DNA of 64,000 nt from Amphibalanus amphitrite. Taxonomy: Eukaryota > Arthropoda > Thecostraca > Balanomorpha > Balanidae. The stretch lies in assembly GCF_019059575.1 (NCBI RefSeq), contig NW_024881970.1:1-64000 (forward strand). Direction: 5' to 3'. Positions within the stretch are counted from its first letter, which is position 1, and every line of letters begins with the position of its first letter. The notes below the pieces were generated by a model. The model saw only the letters and a list, made by a program, of their open reading frames with translations, ran no database searches and was not told where the DNA came from. Positions 9,439 to 21,200 of the stretch are shown in pieces. The translations under genes were made by a program, and so were the position numbers.

Positions 9439-12400
9439 CTACCTCAGGCACGCGTACTGGGAGCACTCGACGCTGACGAAGCTGCCCACCGGCTGTACGG
9501 TGACGCCGCGCTGCTCGACGGGCGCGTGCACGCGCACCTGGCGCATGTGCGTGTCGCGCCCGTTCTGGTGGTTGGTGATGACGGCGATCTGCAGGTGGTA
9601 GGTGCGCAGCGGGCGGTCGTCAGCGCCGCGCAGCGCAAACACCAGCCAGCCGGACGGCTCAGAGAGCTCGCGCACCTCCAGCTCACGCAGGTCGTGGAAA
9701 CTGGTGCCCGCGCGGATCGACACCCTGCCGACAGGGGGGGGGGGGCAGTCTCAGTTCTGGAGTGAGGTGAGCGGAGAGTCGAGCCAGCCGAAGCACTTAG
9801 GGGCCCGCCCAGGGTTGGCACTGCCCATTACCCACTGCCCGGGTTTTTTGGGTTTTTCTATGGGTTTTTCATCGAAATAACCCACTCCGGGTTTTTTACC
9901 AAAAAAGGTGTTCTTGAACTGCCGCAAGAAACCAGGTTTGTGTATCTTCAAGGGGAGTGAACCGTAAACCAAAAGTGTCATCTATGGACTGTGAACCCAT
10001 TGCAGCGGCGCCAGGACTGCAGGGCGCAGTCGGCGTCCGATTGCGGCCGGACGGATCCTATGGCGGCGCCGGTCATCTGATGATCGCGGCGCTGGGGCGC
10101 GGCGTCCATGAGCTGATGCAGTCCTGAGGACCAGCCCATCACGCGAGGAGTGTTGTGTGTCCTTCTTCACCGCTTTCAGTGTTGTAGCTGCAATATCCTG
10201 AAACATGGCGGCGTATCGACCCGGCAGGAGAAAAGCCAAGGAATGGGACTTGTTTGAAGAGATTGAAGACCCTAATAAAGTGAGATGCAAACAGTGCGAG
10301 ACGGAGGTGAGCAAGAAGATCGAGAGGGTGCGAGTGCATCTCGAAAAGTGTCGCAATTCAAAGAGGCGGAGGGACGACGCTGAAGATGAGCAGGACGTGG
10401 AAGAGCCCACCACCGCACCCAAGCTGGACAAATGGGTGGTTCGCACGACAGGCGCAATGAAGAAAAAACTGGACGAGCAGTACGCCCGTGGCATATATGC
10501 GGGTAATATCGCTTTCAATGCGGCTGACAACCCTCAGATGCGAAAGTTCATCGAAATGACACGTGGAGGGACGTATGTCGCACCGGGACGTAAAGAACTG
10601 GCAGGTCATCTTCTGGACACAGTGTCGGATGAGTGCGAAGGGAAGCTACGTCAGCAACTAGTAGGAAAAAACGTAATTCTGGTTCAAGACGGCTGGTCCA
10701 ATGTCCAGAACCAGCCAGTGATAGGATCCTGTCTCCATACTGGAGATAAATCGTACTTTGTCGGTGCCGTCGACACAGGCACAAACAAGAAGACAGCACA
10801 GTGCATCGCCCAGCTTGCTGACGAGGAGATCAAGCGGTGCGAGAAAGAGTACGGATGCACTGTGGTGGGCTACATCAGCGACAACGAAGCGAAGATGGTA
10901 GCGGTGAGGAAGATTCTGGAAGAGCTTCGACCAGGATTCATCACGCTTGGGTGCGCAGCACACTACGTCAATCTCGCGCTGCAGGAAATCTCTCCCAAGC
11001 CTCTCATAGGCCAGATCGTTGAAGTGCAGAAGTACTTCCGGAATCATCACCTTCCAGCGGCTTGGCTAGCTGAGAAGCCAACATCTGTGAAACCACAGCT
11101 GCCAAACGAAACGCGCTGGTTGAGCCATGAAGAGTGCGTCAAGACATACGTGGCAACTACCCTCACTATGTGAATATCGCGACAGAGCACGAGGAAGAAA
11201 TTGACGACAAAATCAAAAGGATCGTTGAAAACAGTGGCGTGTACCGGTCAGCTACACACCTGGAGAAACAGCTGATCGCAGTAGCAGCAGCACTGAACCG
11301 ACTGCAGTCTGATGCATGCTGTGCGGCTGAGGGCGTGGATGTGTGGATGCAGCTACTAGCCAACTCAGAACTGGAGTCTCACAGACCTGCCATCCAGAAG
11401 AGGTTTCAGCAATGGCTGAAACCAGTGCATCTGGTAGCTTACAAGCTACACCCTGTGTATAGGGGCGAGAAGCTGTCAGCTAAGCAGGAAGATGAAGTCC
11501 ACACGTGGCTGGAGGGGCGGAACCCCGCGTTCGTTGGTCCACTGCTCCTGTTTGAAGCGAAGGATCCCAAACTGCCCAAGGCATTGTTTAACGAAACGTC
11601 AACTTCAACTGTAAAGCCCGGTGCATGGTGGAGAATCCTGTGCAACAGGATGAAGAAGTCAGAGAGTGCAGATGCGGTGCCAGAGGAGTTCACTCAGCTC
11701 ATGGAGCAGGTCCAGTCGGTGCCGTGCAGCTCTGCCAGCATCGAGAGGTCCTTCTCTACCCTGGGAAACGTTCACAGTAAGATACGGAACCGACTGGGAG
11801 TGCAAAAGGCAGCGAAGCTGGCCAAGTGCTACTCGCTCCTAAAAAGCGACGAGGAGTGGTGGTGGTGATGATGAGGGAAAGGACGTGTGAACAAACGTGC
11901 TGCGTAGCCAAGTGTGCAAACGTTGAGCACTCGACTATAATCCAGCAGCTTCCATTGCTTTAAATAGTTAACGAGTTCAGAAGTAATCGAAACTCGTTCT
12001 AGTTCAGAAGTTACATCATCTGATGGATGCAAAAGTGTGATTATTATTACATTGCAGCCTCAATCTATTCTCTGTTGACGATCGTTCTCTCATCACAAAA
12101 TGTACTGAAGTAATGAGGCTGCTAATAAAGGTTGTAGAAAGAACGATGATCTTTACTTGCAGTGCAGATTCAACAACATTGTTTACTGTCACGGTAGGTG
12201 TCGTATTGTGACGCGAACACATATTATGCCCAACGGCCCAACATACATGAAAAACCCAAAAAGCCCACATAAAACCCGAATAAAACCCACTACCCAGTGG
12301 GTTTTAATGAAAAACCCGGTTTTTTTCCAACCCTGGGCCCGCCAGCTCTCAAAACATTTTGAGATGGAACAAAAACGCATTATCAGTCATCGATCGATAT

Positions 12401-15400
12401 CGGTTCCTCGCCAGTCGTCAGGATCGCCACCACGAATACCAATGTGCTCGAAATACGTTCTTTCCACACAAGTGGCTCATGACTTCATGAGTACTTTTGC
12501 TTATTTGCCAAGCCCGGCAAAGTTCAGTGAGATCAAATGATTGCTGACCCGATCAGCGTAGGGAAAGCCTATTTCGAGTAACACCGGGGATTTAGCTTCC
12601 ATTATTCCGCCCATTAGCTTCCGACGGAATTAATGATCGATGACTTCTGTTTAGTGATAGAAGGCTACTTCCAAGCTGGATAGATTTAACAAAACTCGGC
12701 AGCATAGATTTGAAATCCTCTGTAGAATTTAGTATGTTTAAAACATTAGACTGAGCAGTGAAAAGTGTACATGCATACCTGTTTGGTGTGTAGCTCTCAT
12801 CCTGTTTGAAGTCGGAATAGATGCACACCTGTTGAACGGTGGTTTTCCGTTTGAACTGGATGTTGATTAGATGCGGCTGCGGACCGTCCGACTGCCAGTA
12901 AGTCTCCAGCGAGAGGTCTCTCAGCTGGTCAACGCCAAAACCTGATCGGTAGACATAGGTAGGGGGAAGAACGTTAGCATTGCCTTTGCCATAACTGACA
13001 TAATGGATATCAACACAGTCAATTTTGCAATATGCAATGAAAAGTTTGCTCAACTAAATAAACCAGTCAGCAAGAACGAGGTGATCAGTTGTTTACGAGG
13101 AAAATCTCGGTACGTGTGGCCCAAACCCAAGATTTCTTTGCGCCCAGTCCGACACACTCCCACAACACTTCAATAACTTCATAACAGCTGGGCCCATTGC
13201 ACTGAAACATTGAGCATGGCGCGGTAATTGGGCAGTGGGAACCCATCACACTGCTGAGTATAGCAGTTGGGATAGCTCCAAATTCACATGTGAATGAAAG
13301 TTGCGTTGGGCCATTCTGCGTCTCTGTTTGCATCTCTGCGGCCGGGAGCGTGTGGGCGGCCGGCGCCCCGGGGCGAAGGCGCGTCCGCGAGCCGGATCGC
13401 CCACCAAACCCCAGATCGCCCACCTGCGCTCCATGACGAACCGGTCGTGGGGACTGCAGGAACAGCAGCTCCGGAAGGTGGCCAAAGGCTACATCAGAGG
13501 AGCCCTCGAGTATGCGGCATCGGCATGGCTAACTGCCAGTTGCCACGCCCCCGGACATGTCGAGCAGCTGGATCGCGAGCTACGATCGGCGGCTCGGGTG
13601 GTGACCGGCTGCACACGCTCAACCGCTCATGGCGGAGGCCGGACTCCCAGCCGTTCAGGTCAGGTGAAGTACTCTGGCCACCAGGATGCTCTGCCTGGCG
13701 AGATCGCTACCTGAAGATGACCCGCTGTGAGTGATCGCCGACCAAGATCCCACTCGCCGCCTGAAGTCGACCACTGGATGGAGACGCCTAGGGAGAGAGG
13801 CGCTCCGAGCCTGCCACCTGAAGGATGTGACGGTGGAGGAGCGCCTGCAGGTGATGCTCCCCTCGTGGTCTGACCCGGGTGCAATCAGGGTGGTGTTTCA
13901 CCGGTGATAGCACGCTGCTATCACACGTGTCAAATTGGGTTTCCATGGAGACGTCAACAAGCCCATTGCTCCAACACTACCACAACTACAAGTGTGACGT
14001 CAGCGCATAGCAGCGTGCTGCTATCACCGGTGAAACACCACCCAGGATATCCCCGAACATGAGCGGGGCAGCCCGCCGGGACGTCCCCGCCGCGATTCGC
14101 CGCCAGACCGCCGAGAACTACCTCGCCACCTTCCCAGAAGCCGCTACCTGGATCTGGAACGATGGCTCGGCGGAGGGCGGCACGACGAACGGCGGCGGCG
14201 GCGCCCTCCTCATACTCGGGAATGGGGAGGCCAGGGAGATCAGGTTCGCCGCAGGACGCCTGTGCTCCAGTGCGCCGTGCCGTGCCGAACTGTGCGCTAT
14301 CAAAGCGGCGCTGGAGGAGGTCAGCAGCCTGTCAGGTGCTCCGGCAGAAGTACCCGAGGTCCTATGTACCGACTCCCAGGCGGCGCTGTCCCTGCTGGCC
14401 GGAGGTGCGGGATCGCCGACCACCCCGATGGGCGCGGCAATCTGCGCCCTGCTGCTCAGCATCTCCGCAAGAGACCAAGAGGTGATGCTGCAGTGGGTAC
14501 CAGCGCATTGCGGTATCCCCGGTAACGAAAAGGCGGATGAGCTGGCGAGGGAAGCAGCCGGCCTCCAACAGGACAGGAGGCGCCAGCGGATGTCCGTACC
14601 ATCACGGGCGCCGTGGCCAGGACAGCTGCAGAGGCATGGCGCAAGTCGTGGCCGGATTCTTTCTTCCGGCGAATTTGGGGAGACCGGATGCCGAGCCCGG
14701 TCTCCGGCGTGAGCAGGAGCGAGGCGGTGGATGTGCACCAACTGAGGGCCGGTCACTGGGGAATGACCCGCTAGTATCTCCACCGCATCAGCCGCCTTCC
14801 GACGAACTCGTATCCCGGGTGCCCTGAGAAGGACTGCCCAGTGGCACGCTGCATCGTGTGCATTTGTGCAAGGAGGAGGCGGACACACCGGAGCACGTGC
14901 TGCTCCGGTGTCCGAGTCTCGCCGGTCTCCGTCTTCGGCTGCTCGGCAACATACACGTGGAGCCTACACAGCTGCGCGACGGCGACGTTGTCGCGGCCTT
15001 GGTCCGCGGCTTCAGGAGCCATCTGGAGCCGCTGGCTGACGAGTGACACTAGAGGTCACCCGGGAGGAGCAACAACAACAATAAGGCGCGTTCGCAGCGG
15101 AGCGGGGTGTGCTCAGTGTCCGGCGGGGGGGGGGGGGGGTTCGAATCGAAACTGCTGTGTCGGACAGTCATCCAGCTCGAGCAGGTTTGGCACAGGTGCT
15201 GATGTGAGATTGTGATGTTGCTCACAATGCAGTGAAGCCAACCAAGACATTTGCTTTACTGCAAGGTCTACAGATGTACACATTGCAAGTGCCCCTTCTT
15301 ACCAAAGATAAGAACAACGATGATAACGACTTAGGGCTCTGAGACTGCAGAAGTCATCAGAACCCATGATAACAACTAACAAAAACAATAGGGCAATCTC

Positions 15401-15679
15401 TCTCACTTGAAGTCATTAGGGACCAGTGAGAAAGGTGGCCAACAGAAGTCAGTTGGCCACTCAGTTTGCACATGCAGACCCATGTAAATCTTCTTGCATG
15501 CACTCACAATGTATTCAGTTTACAATAACAAGCAGGGTAGATCCCTGACCCACCTTACCTGGCTTGCATGTAGAGAGACTCCAAACTGCTTGATTACCAA
15601 CTTCTCGCACTCTACCAAGGCGTTCCTCCTTGTATGGGTCATACTCTTCAACAGCTTCAGATGGAAGCATTGTTATCAT
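9439..15679 (-). CDS. ANAPC10: Anaphase-promoting complex subunit 10 (APC10/DOC1)
   Basis: DOC-domain subunit of the APC/C ubiquitin ligase; it helps form the degron-binding site with the co-activator and makes substrate ubiquitination processive. Three coding exons: 15679-15559, 12941-12779 and 9724-9439, totalling 570 bases, 189 residues plus stop (human protein 185). Phases agree and all introns are GT-AG. Motifs: [66 protein letters not shown] and [12 protein letters not shown]. The protein ends Cys-Leu-Arg, like the Ile-Arg tail that docks on TPR subunits. The start ATG follows an in-frame TAG; a possible splice acceptor (TTTTTTAG) just upstream hints at a 5' UTR exon. Intron 2 contains a hAT transposon and intron 1 a non-LTR remnant with a nested MITE, yet the exons are intact. 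Confidence 0.97.
9802..9809. repeat. hAT target-site duplication, left copy
   Basis: GGCCCGCC directly abuts the CAGGG end of the hAT element and is repeated exactly at 12336-12343. Eight-base duplications are diagnostic of hAT transposition. Confidence 0.93.
9810..12335 (+). mobile_element. hAT-superfamily DNA transposon, near full length
   Basis: The 2526-bp element starts CAGGGTTGG and ends CCAACCCTG, flanked by an exact 8-bp duplication. Both subterminal regions are packed with GGGTTTTT words (or their complement), typical transposase-binding clusters. The single gene inside encodes a BED-finger hAT transposase on the plus strand, opposite to the host gene ANAPC10, in whose second intron it sits. 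The exact duplication and well-kept ends suggest a fairly recent arrival. Confidence 0.93.
10205..11868 (+). CDS. hAT transposase, one frameshift in the middle
   Basis: Cut-and-paste transposase. The first frame (10205-11173) has an N-terminal BED-type zinc finger (CKQC then H and C near residues 23-44), a DUF659/RNase H-like core ([29 protein letters not shown]) and NETRWLS. The second frame carries on through [17 protein letters not shown] to the conserved C-terminal dimerisation motif ([23 protein letters not shown]) and stops at 11868. The switch falls near 11150, at a GG run, so one missing G would explain it; read-through would be about 554 residues, a plausible full length. The acidic residues of the DDE triad can be placed in DGW, SDN and SIERSF. 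Whether the frameshift is genomic or a sequencing error cannot be decided here. Confidence 0.88.
12336..12343. repeat. hAT target-site duplication, right copy
   Basis: GGCCCGCC immediately follows the CCAACCCTG end and matches 9802-9809 exactly. Confidence 0.93.
13360..15083 (+). mobile_element. Decayed non-LTR retrotransposon, 3' part (RT thumb, RNase H, zinc knuckle)
   Basis: Over several plus-strand frames this reads as the end of an I/Jockey/R1-group pol. First comes a post-RT region ([40 protein letters not shown]). Next is an RNase H domain at about 14140-14570 ([52 protein letters not shown]). A terminal zinc knuckle follows ([21 protein letters not shown], stop near 15046), then a CAACAACAA tail. 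Frame changes and a 154-bp MITE (13889-14042) interrupt it, so it is dead. It is 5'-truncated and lies in ANAPC10 intron 1 in antisense orientation. Confidence 0.85.
13889..14042. mobile_element. Nested MITE with near-perfect terminal inverted repeats and 3-bp CAG duplication
   Basis: Both ends read GGTGGTGTTTCACCGG on opposite strands, and the match runs on through GTGATAGCA with a later 3-base offset. CAG flanks both sides (13886-13888 and 14043-14045). Removing the element and one CAG gives an uninterrupted GCAATCAGGATATCC inside the host retrotransposon, so the insertion is dated after that element. There is no coding capacity. A 3-bp CWG-type duplication suggests a PIF/Harbinger-related superfamily, but this is not proven. 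Confidence 0.85.
15125..15139 (+). repeat. Poly-G tract of 15
   Basis: Uninterrupted run of guanines just 3' of the non-LTR remnant; one of several long G or C runs in the window. Confidence 0.9.
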
Positions 15680-17392
15680 GTCAATCTAAAAAGGGGACCA
15701 GGGATAGAATCACATAAAATGGCTACCATATATCTGAAAGTGTTGTGAAGTCAAATGTAGATATGAGCTCATTGACACTAAAACCTCACCATTTCGATGA
15801 CTCAACCATTCAAATTCTGTATGGTTCAAGCAATTCAAAGGGGCATGATGGAAATGCAGTGAGCTGATTGGGTAACACCTAAAAAATAATCTGACTGGTG
15901 CTTTCCAGCTCAAAAATGCATGTGCACTAACTAAACATTTCTAAGAGCCATACATCAGCAAAAACAGCAGAAAAAGTGCACTGGTGCATGTGATCATTCA
16001 CAAAACTTGTCTAGGCTGCAGTAGACTTTAATTTGATATACATTTCATATCAAGATTTGAATGTGTTAGCTTACAGCTTACTTGAAAAAGGAGAGCCTGG
16101 GAAATGACTGAGAGCCCTGCAGTTCAGTCCTTTTCAACATGATTGCAGTTCAGCCATGAGCCAGTCTGAGTCAACACTCCGTAACCAAGAATCAATGTCA
16201 CTGGCAGTGACATCACAATAATCCCTGCTAAGGCCTGATGATGATACCTCATGTATCCATATAGGGCATCAGTAGCAGCAGGACACCTTCAATAAAGGGG
16301 GGGGGGCACTGTCGACTTTTGGTCCCATTCTTTCCATGCAACGCCCTCGCCCATAGGGCTAATGTTAAGATGCCAAAATCAAAGGGGGCACGGTGCCCCG
16401 GTGCCCTCCCCGTTCTGCCGCCTATGTAAGGCATGGGGTTATCGGGGTTTCAGGGGAAGCAAATCAAAATACAAAAATTGGAGTCAAACTTTGAAGATGT
16501 AAGGATGGATTACGCTTATTTGTATTGATTTGAGATTTACTGGCCTCAGCCTGTGGAAAGTGAATTCATGAATTGTGGGACAAAAGCGCATGGGACAAGA
16601 TTGGTGAACTTCATAGAGCGTCAAACTTTGATTGTAGTATTGTGGTAAAAAGCCAATTATATGAACAATTAAATAAGCAAGTAGGCAATTACTCACAAAA
16701 CTCGAGAAACTCATTTTTTCAAAACTTACTTCCAAAAATAATTCATATTTGGAAGCAGGATTACTCTACTCTTATGACGGAATCTCTTCATTGAGTGTTG
16801 ATTTGACAAAAAACGAGTTTTTTTAAACCAAAAATACTTAATTAAAACAAAAGGCATTAATGTGTTTTTTAGGCTAATAATGTTGCGTTCATTTGAAATT
16901 GTATTTAGTTCAATCAAAATTATGAAAAACTGACGAAGCTGCTTTACGTGAAAATATTTTTCCCATATCTCCCCGATCTCTCCTTTATAATATCGCAGCA
17001 AAAGTGAACTTCAAAAATGACGCAGCTGATATGAAATCTATGTGGTATTGTGTTCGATATTTCTGCTCGTGTAGACAAGAAGCACTCGTTGCCGCGCAAC
17101 CTGCTTCTTTTAAAGCCAATTGCTAGGCAACAAGCTGACATTTGTAGCAAAATTGAAGATTTTCGGCTTTTGAACAGCGTTCACTCATCATCGAAAACGT
17201 GGCTTGCTTTGAAAAAGTGGTGGCCCATTATACATATGCCTTATAAAAATTGACCTATTACCGTAGTAAAGCGAAAATTCAGCAGCGGCAACAAAAATAT
17301 CAGGTGGGTCAAGGACAAGATAAGCATCTAGCCATTCAAATTTAGCTTGGAAGTACCCTGCACTTCAGATCTCAGCAAGCTCCAGTCCATTG
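15680..17392. other. Upstream of ANAPC10, no gene recognised
   Basis: AT-rich DNA between the ANAPC10 start and the BEL element, including whatever 5' UTR and promoter ANAPC10 uses. A run of ten G lies near 16297, followed by GGCACGGTGCCCCGGTGCC, a low-complexity word that looks like worn repeat. No conserved reading frame is seen. Confidence 0.45.
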
Positions 17393-17397
17393 ACTAG
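17393..17397. repeat. BEL element target-site duplication, left copy
   Basis: ACTAG immediately precedes the TGTTCCC end of the 5' LTR and recurs at 25455-25459. Five bases is usual for BEL/Pao integration. Confidence 0.9.
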
Positions 17398-18080
17398 TGT
17401 TCCCGCCGTTACGGGTTGTTTAGGTTTTGTTATACAAGAGCCTGAGTGAGGGCTGCTTTGTCTAAACGACTGCATTTGCTATTTTCACGTGACCGCCCCA
17501 GACGATTTGTCATGATATGTGACGCATGTTGAACGGCATCAGAGCTGTCCTGATCGGGGCGCAGTGAAGTACGGTTTGCTGAACAGTGATTGCCACTTGG
17601 ACCGATACTGAAGCCGAAATATTATTGCCGGCTATACTGACGGTGCAGTTGGCTGTATCACCTTACTGAGTCACTGACATTTGTACTAAAGTCGCCTATC
17701 GTCCCGGACGAAGTGAGTAGCCATACACTGACACAAATCGTGTAATGCTTATTCGCTCTGTCATAAATGCATATTCGTTTGTCACAGTGCCAGCTGGCTA
17801 CCTATCTGAAATTGTCTCTTGCGGACTGATTAAGAAATAATTTTCGTTGTTAAATTGTCAGTTTATTGGGTATGTGCAGTTCACGTGTTGTTGTGGCTGT
17901 TCCCCCCAGTGACCTTGGGCGAATCGTAAGCTACATTGAGTTAATTGTCTTTTGTATGTGTTTTCACAGTTTTCTACGGTCATCACGGTCCACACTGATC
18001 GCTGCAAGGTGTCACTACTGAATGATCCCAATACATACTGACCGACTAACACTTTGTAGTAAAAACCGGTGGCCAGATCA
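17398..18080 (+). repeat. 5' LTR of the BEL element
   Basis: Starts TGTTCCCGCCGTTACGG and ends GGTGGCCAGATCA. It is equal in length and almost identical to 24772-25454. By the usual LTR logic it carries the promoter and RNA start. Confidence 0.95.
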
Positions 18081-18255
18081 GTAGAAAATTCCATTAGGAC
18101 GATTGGCCACAGTAGATAAGTTTCTGAGGTTTTTCATGGGACAGTATAGACCCTACTGATACGCTCTTTCTTCAAGGAGACTAACAATATTAACTGAGAT
18201 ATCCTGTATTATAGAATGTCATAATTTCCTACAGTTGACAAACCTTGACAACTTC

Positions 18256-21200
18256 ATGTCATCTGGTCTTACAAGTAGTGCAGCTTTGTTGTTATCTCTG
18301 TCACTCTTTTCTGTCGGAGGCTTCCTGTGCCGGAGTCAGAAGATGGACATGTCAGGCAACAAGTCGATGTCAGGCAGGACCATCACTCCAACTGAAGCTG
18401 GGAGAGAGTACCAGACCAGCTTGAAAACAAAGGCGTTCAAACGGGAGCTGCAGGACCTGATGAAGCTCGGCGCGCAGCTTGTGCGGCATGATGATACTTC
18501 AGTCGAGACACTCCCGGGCATCATGGAAGAAGATGTTGCTAAGTGGATTCACACCTACATTTCTCTGGGACAGGTGGAACAAGATCTTCAGCATCTTCTC
18601 TCCCCAGAAGACTTTCAGAGACACACTGAGACACATAAGAAAACCATGGAGACTGTGAACCAGATTAAGACTGCTCTTGAAGAGTACCAGAGCACACTGA
18701 AGAAAACAAGTGTCAAACCACTCTCACGCGCTGGTGTGTCAACAAAATCTGGTTCCTCTAAGTCAGTCAAGTCTGGTCTCCAGCTGATGCGCATCCAGGC
18801 GGAACACAACAAGGCCGAGATTCAAGCAAAGCTGAAGATGTTGAACAGAAAACAGGATCTGGATAGACAGCGCCAAGAGCTCGAGTGGAAACAGGAATCA
18901 TTGGAGCTGGAGACTCAGATGGCCGTTCAAGAAATTCAAGAGGAAGTCGTGGAAAGGTTTGAAAGAGAACTGGATGACAGCGCTGCAGAAGACGGCCCAC
19001 CAAATGAACCACAAGCACAGCAAGCAGTGTTGGAAGAACAGAGGATGCTGTCTCAGGAGGGTAATGAACAGAGATCCTCAAGTGGAGCAAGACCGATGCC
19101 AACCTCACCTGGCATGCCTCCCAGTGAGTCGCACGCAGCAGCAGCGACTGGACCTGCTGGAGGTAGCTTGAATGTGGAGGCACCAAGTTTCCAGCCACGC
19201 GGCCAGCCTCCCGATCATGACCAACAAGATCAAGACGACAACACAACAAATGTGTTGAAAGGTCTCTCCGAGCTGCTGGTGGAGCAGAGCAAGCGCGCCC
19301 GTCTACCAGCTATCGAGCCAGATGTGTTTTCTGGAGAAGAGGAGAGGTACCATCTGTGGATGAACAACTTTGAAACATACATCGAGAACAGGACAGCCTG
19401 CCCGCAGGAGCGTCTACACTTTCTGTCCAGATACACAAGAGGAGAAGCCAGATCGATGATTGAAAGCCTGCTGCACCTGAATACTACAGATGCATACGAC
19501 AATGCCAAGAAGAAACTCCATGATAGGTACGGCAACACCTTCATAACTGCCAATGCCTTCCGCAAGCGCATCCATGAGTGGCCCGCAGTTCGACCCGGCG
19601 ACGGGAAAGCATTGAGACAACTGGCTGACTACCTCGAGAGCTGTAAGACAGCATCAAGACATGTGAGTGGACTGGCCTCACTGGACTCAGTGGATGAGAA
19701 CAACGTGATTCTCAAAAAACTGCCACGATACATCGTCGACAGGTGGAGACGCGTGGTTGACGTCAGGTTGTACGAGCCACAAGAAGGTTGTTCTCCCGGC
19801 TATCCGTCGTTTGCAGAGTTCGCGGACTTCCTCAGCAAGGAAGCAAGAGTGGCGTGCGGCCCGGTATTGGACAGGTCCGACGAAGCTGGTGGAACAAAAC
19901 GAACGACCAATGCTGGCCAACGCAGGAAGGAGAACGCGCGCACGTTCTTCTCGTCCGTTTCGTCCGATGGGAGGACATCAGCACCACGTCAAGAGTCAGA
20001 TAATGCACGACAGACAGACAGAACTGCCAGACTCTGCAGGATCTGTTCGTCACTGCATCCTGTAGAATCCTGCCAGACATTCAAGAACATGTCAGTGTCC
20101 GAGCGACATGACGCTGTAACACGACTTGGGCTGTGCAGAGGGTGTTTGTGCAGAGGGCACATCTGGAGAGACTGCCGAAGTCGGCGAAGCTGTGACAGAT
20201 GTGGACGCTCTCATCCGACGTTGCTTCATGACGACGCAAGGGCAGGAACGCGAGGCGCGTCGACAGGACAAAGGATGGCAGCAGCAGTAGGTGACAACAG
20301 AAGACAATACAAGTCACACACGAACAGATGTACTCAGACCCAAGCTACGTCCCTGAAGGTTGCGGTTGAAGGTGAAGGAGCTGAACGCAACGCCTCGTTC
20401 GTGCCACCATGCTCTCACACCATGATCGTGCCGGTCATTCTGCGCAACGAGCTGGAACCGTCACAACAGCTGACAGTCTATGCTGTGCTAGATCCTCAAT
20501 CGGATGCCTGTTTCATTCAAGAATCAACGCTCAGACAGGTCTCTGGACAAGGAGAAGACGTGACTCTTCAGCTCAGCACCATAGCGGGCAAGACCAGAGT
20601 TGTGACCAAGAGAGTGACAAACCTGTCAGTTCAGGGACTGAATGCACCGGACCGTATCATGCTACCTGCGACGTATTCTCGTGATGAGATACCGGCAGAA
20701 AGGTGGCTGATACCGAAGCGAGAAACAGCTCGAAACTGGAGGCATCTGGCTCATCTGGAGGAAGAACTGCCCCCATACTTCCCTGAAGCTGAAATTGGCC
20801 TGCTCATGGGTGTGAACTGCGCACGCGCATTGAAGCCGAAAGAGGTGGTTTCAGTTGACAGTGACGATCCCTGGGCAATGAGAACGGAGCTGGGGTGGAC
20901 CATCGTGGGTATTACGCACGGGCCCAACATCACTTCGACGTGTCACTGTGCGCGCGTAGGGCCAGATGAAGTGTCTGTATGCCACTTTGCGTTCAAGACG
21001 CGTGTGCAGGAAGTGAGCCCGATGCAAGTGGCACGCATGCTGGAAGCGGACTTTCTGGATGAAGGCGCTCACAAGAAGGTCTCTCAGGACGACCGGAAGT
21101 TCCAGAAGGTGATGAAGGAACAGTTCCACCAGCGGGAGGATGGTCATGTTGAGGGACCACTGCCTCTGAAGGATCCAGAAGTGACATTTCCAGACAACAG

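Noticed and set aside
17858..18094. 78-residue minus-strand frame in the BEL LTR (repeated in the 3' LTR)
   Set aside because: It occurs in both LTRs because they are duplicates; no protein features.
18235..18255. TTG at 18235 as start of the BEL polyprotein
   Set aside because: A non-ATG start is not needed; ATGs at 18256 and 18343 are available in the same frame.
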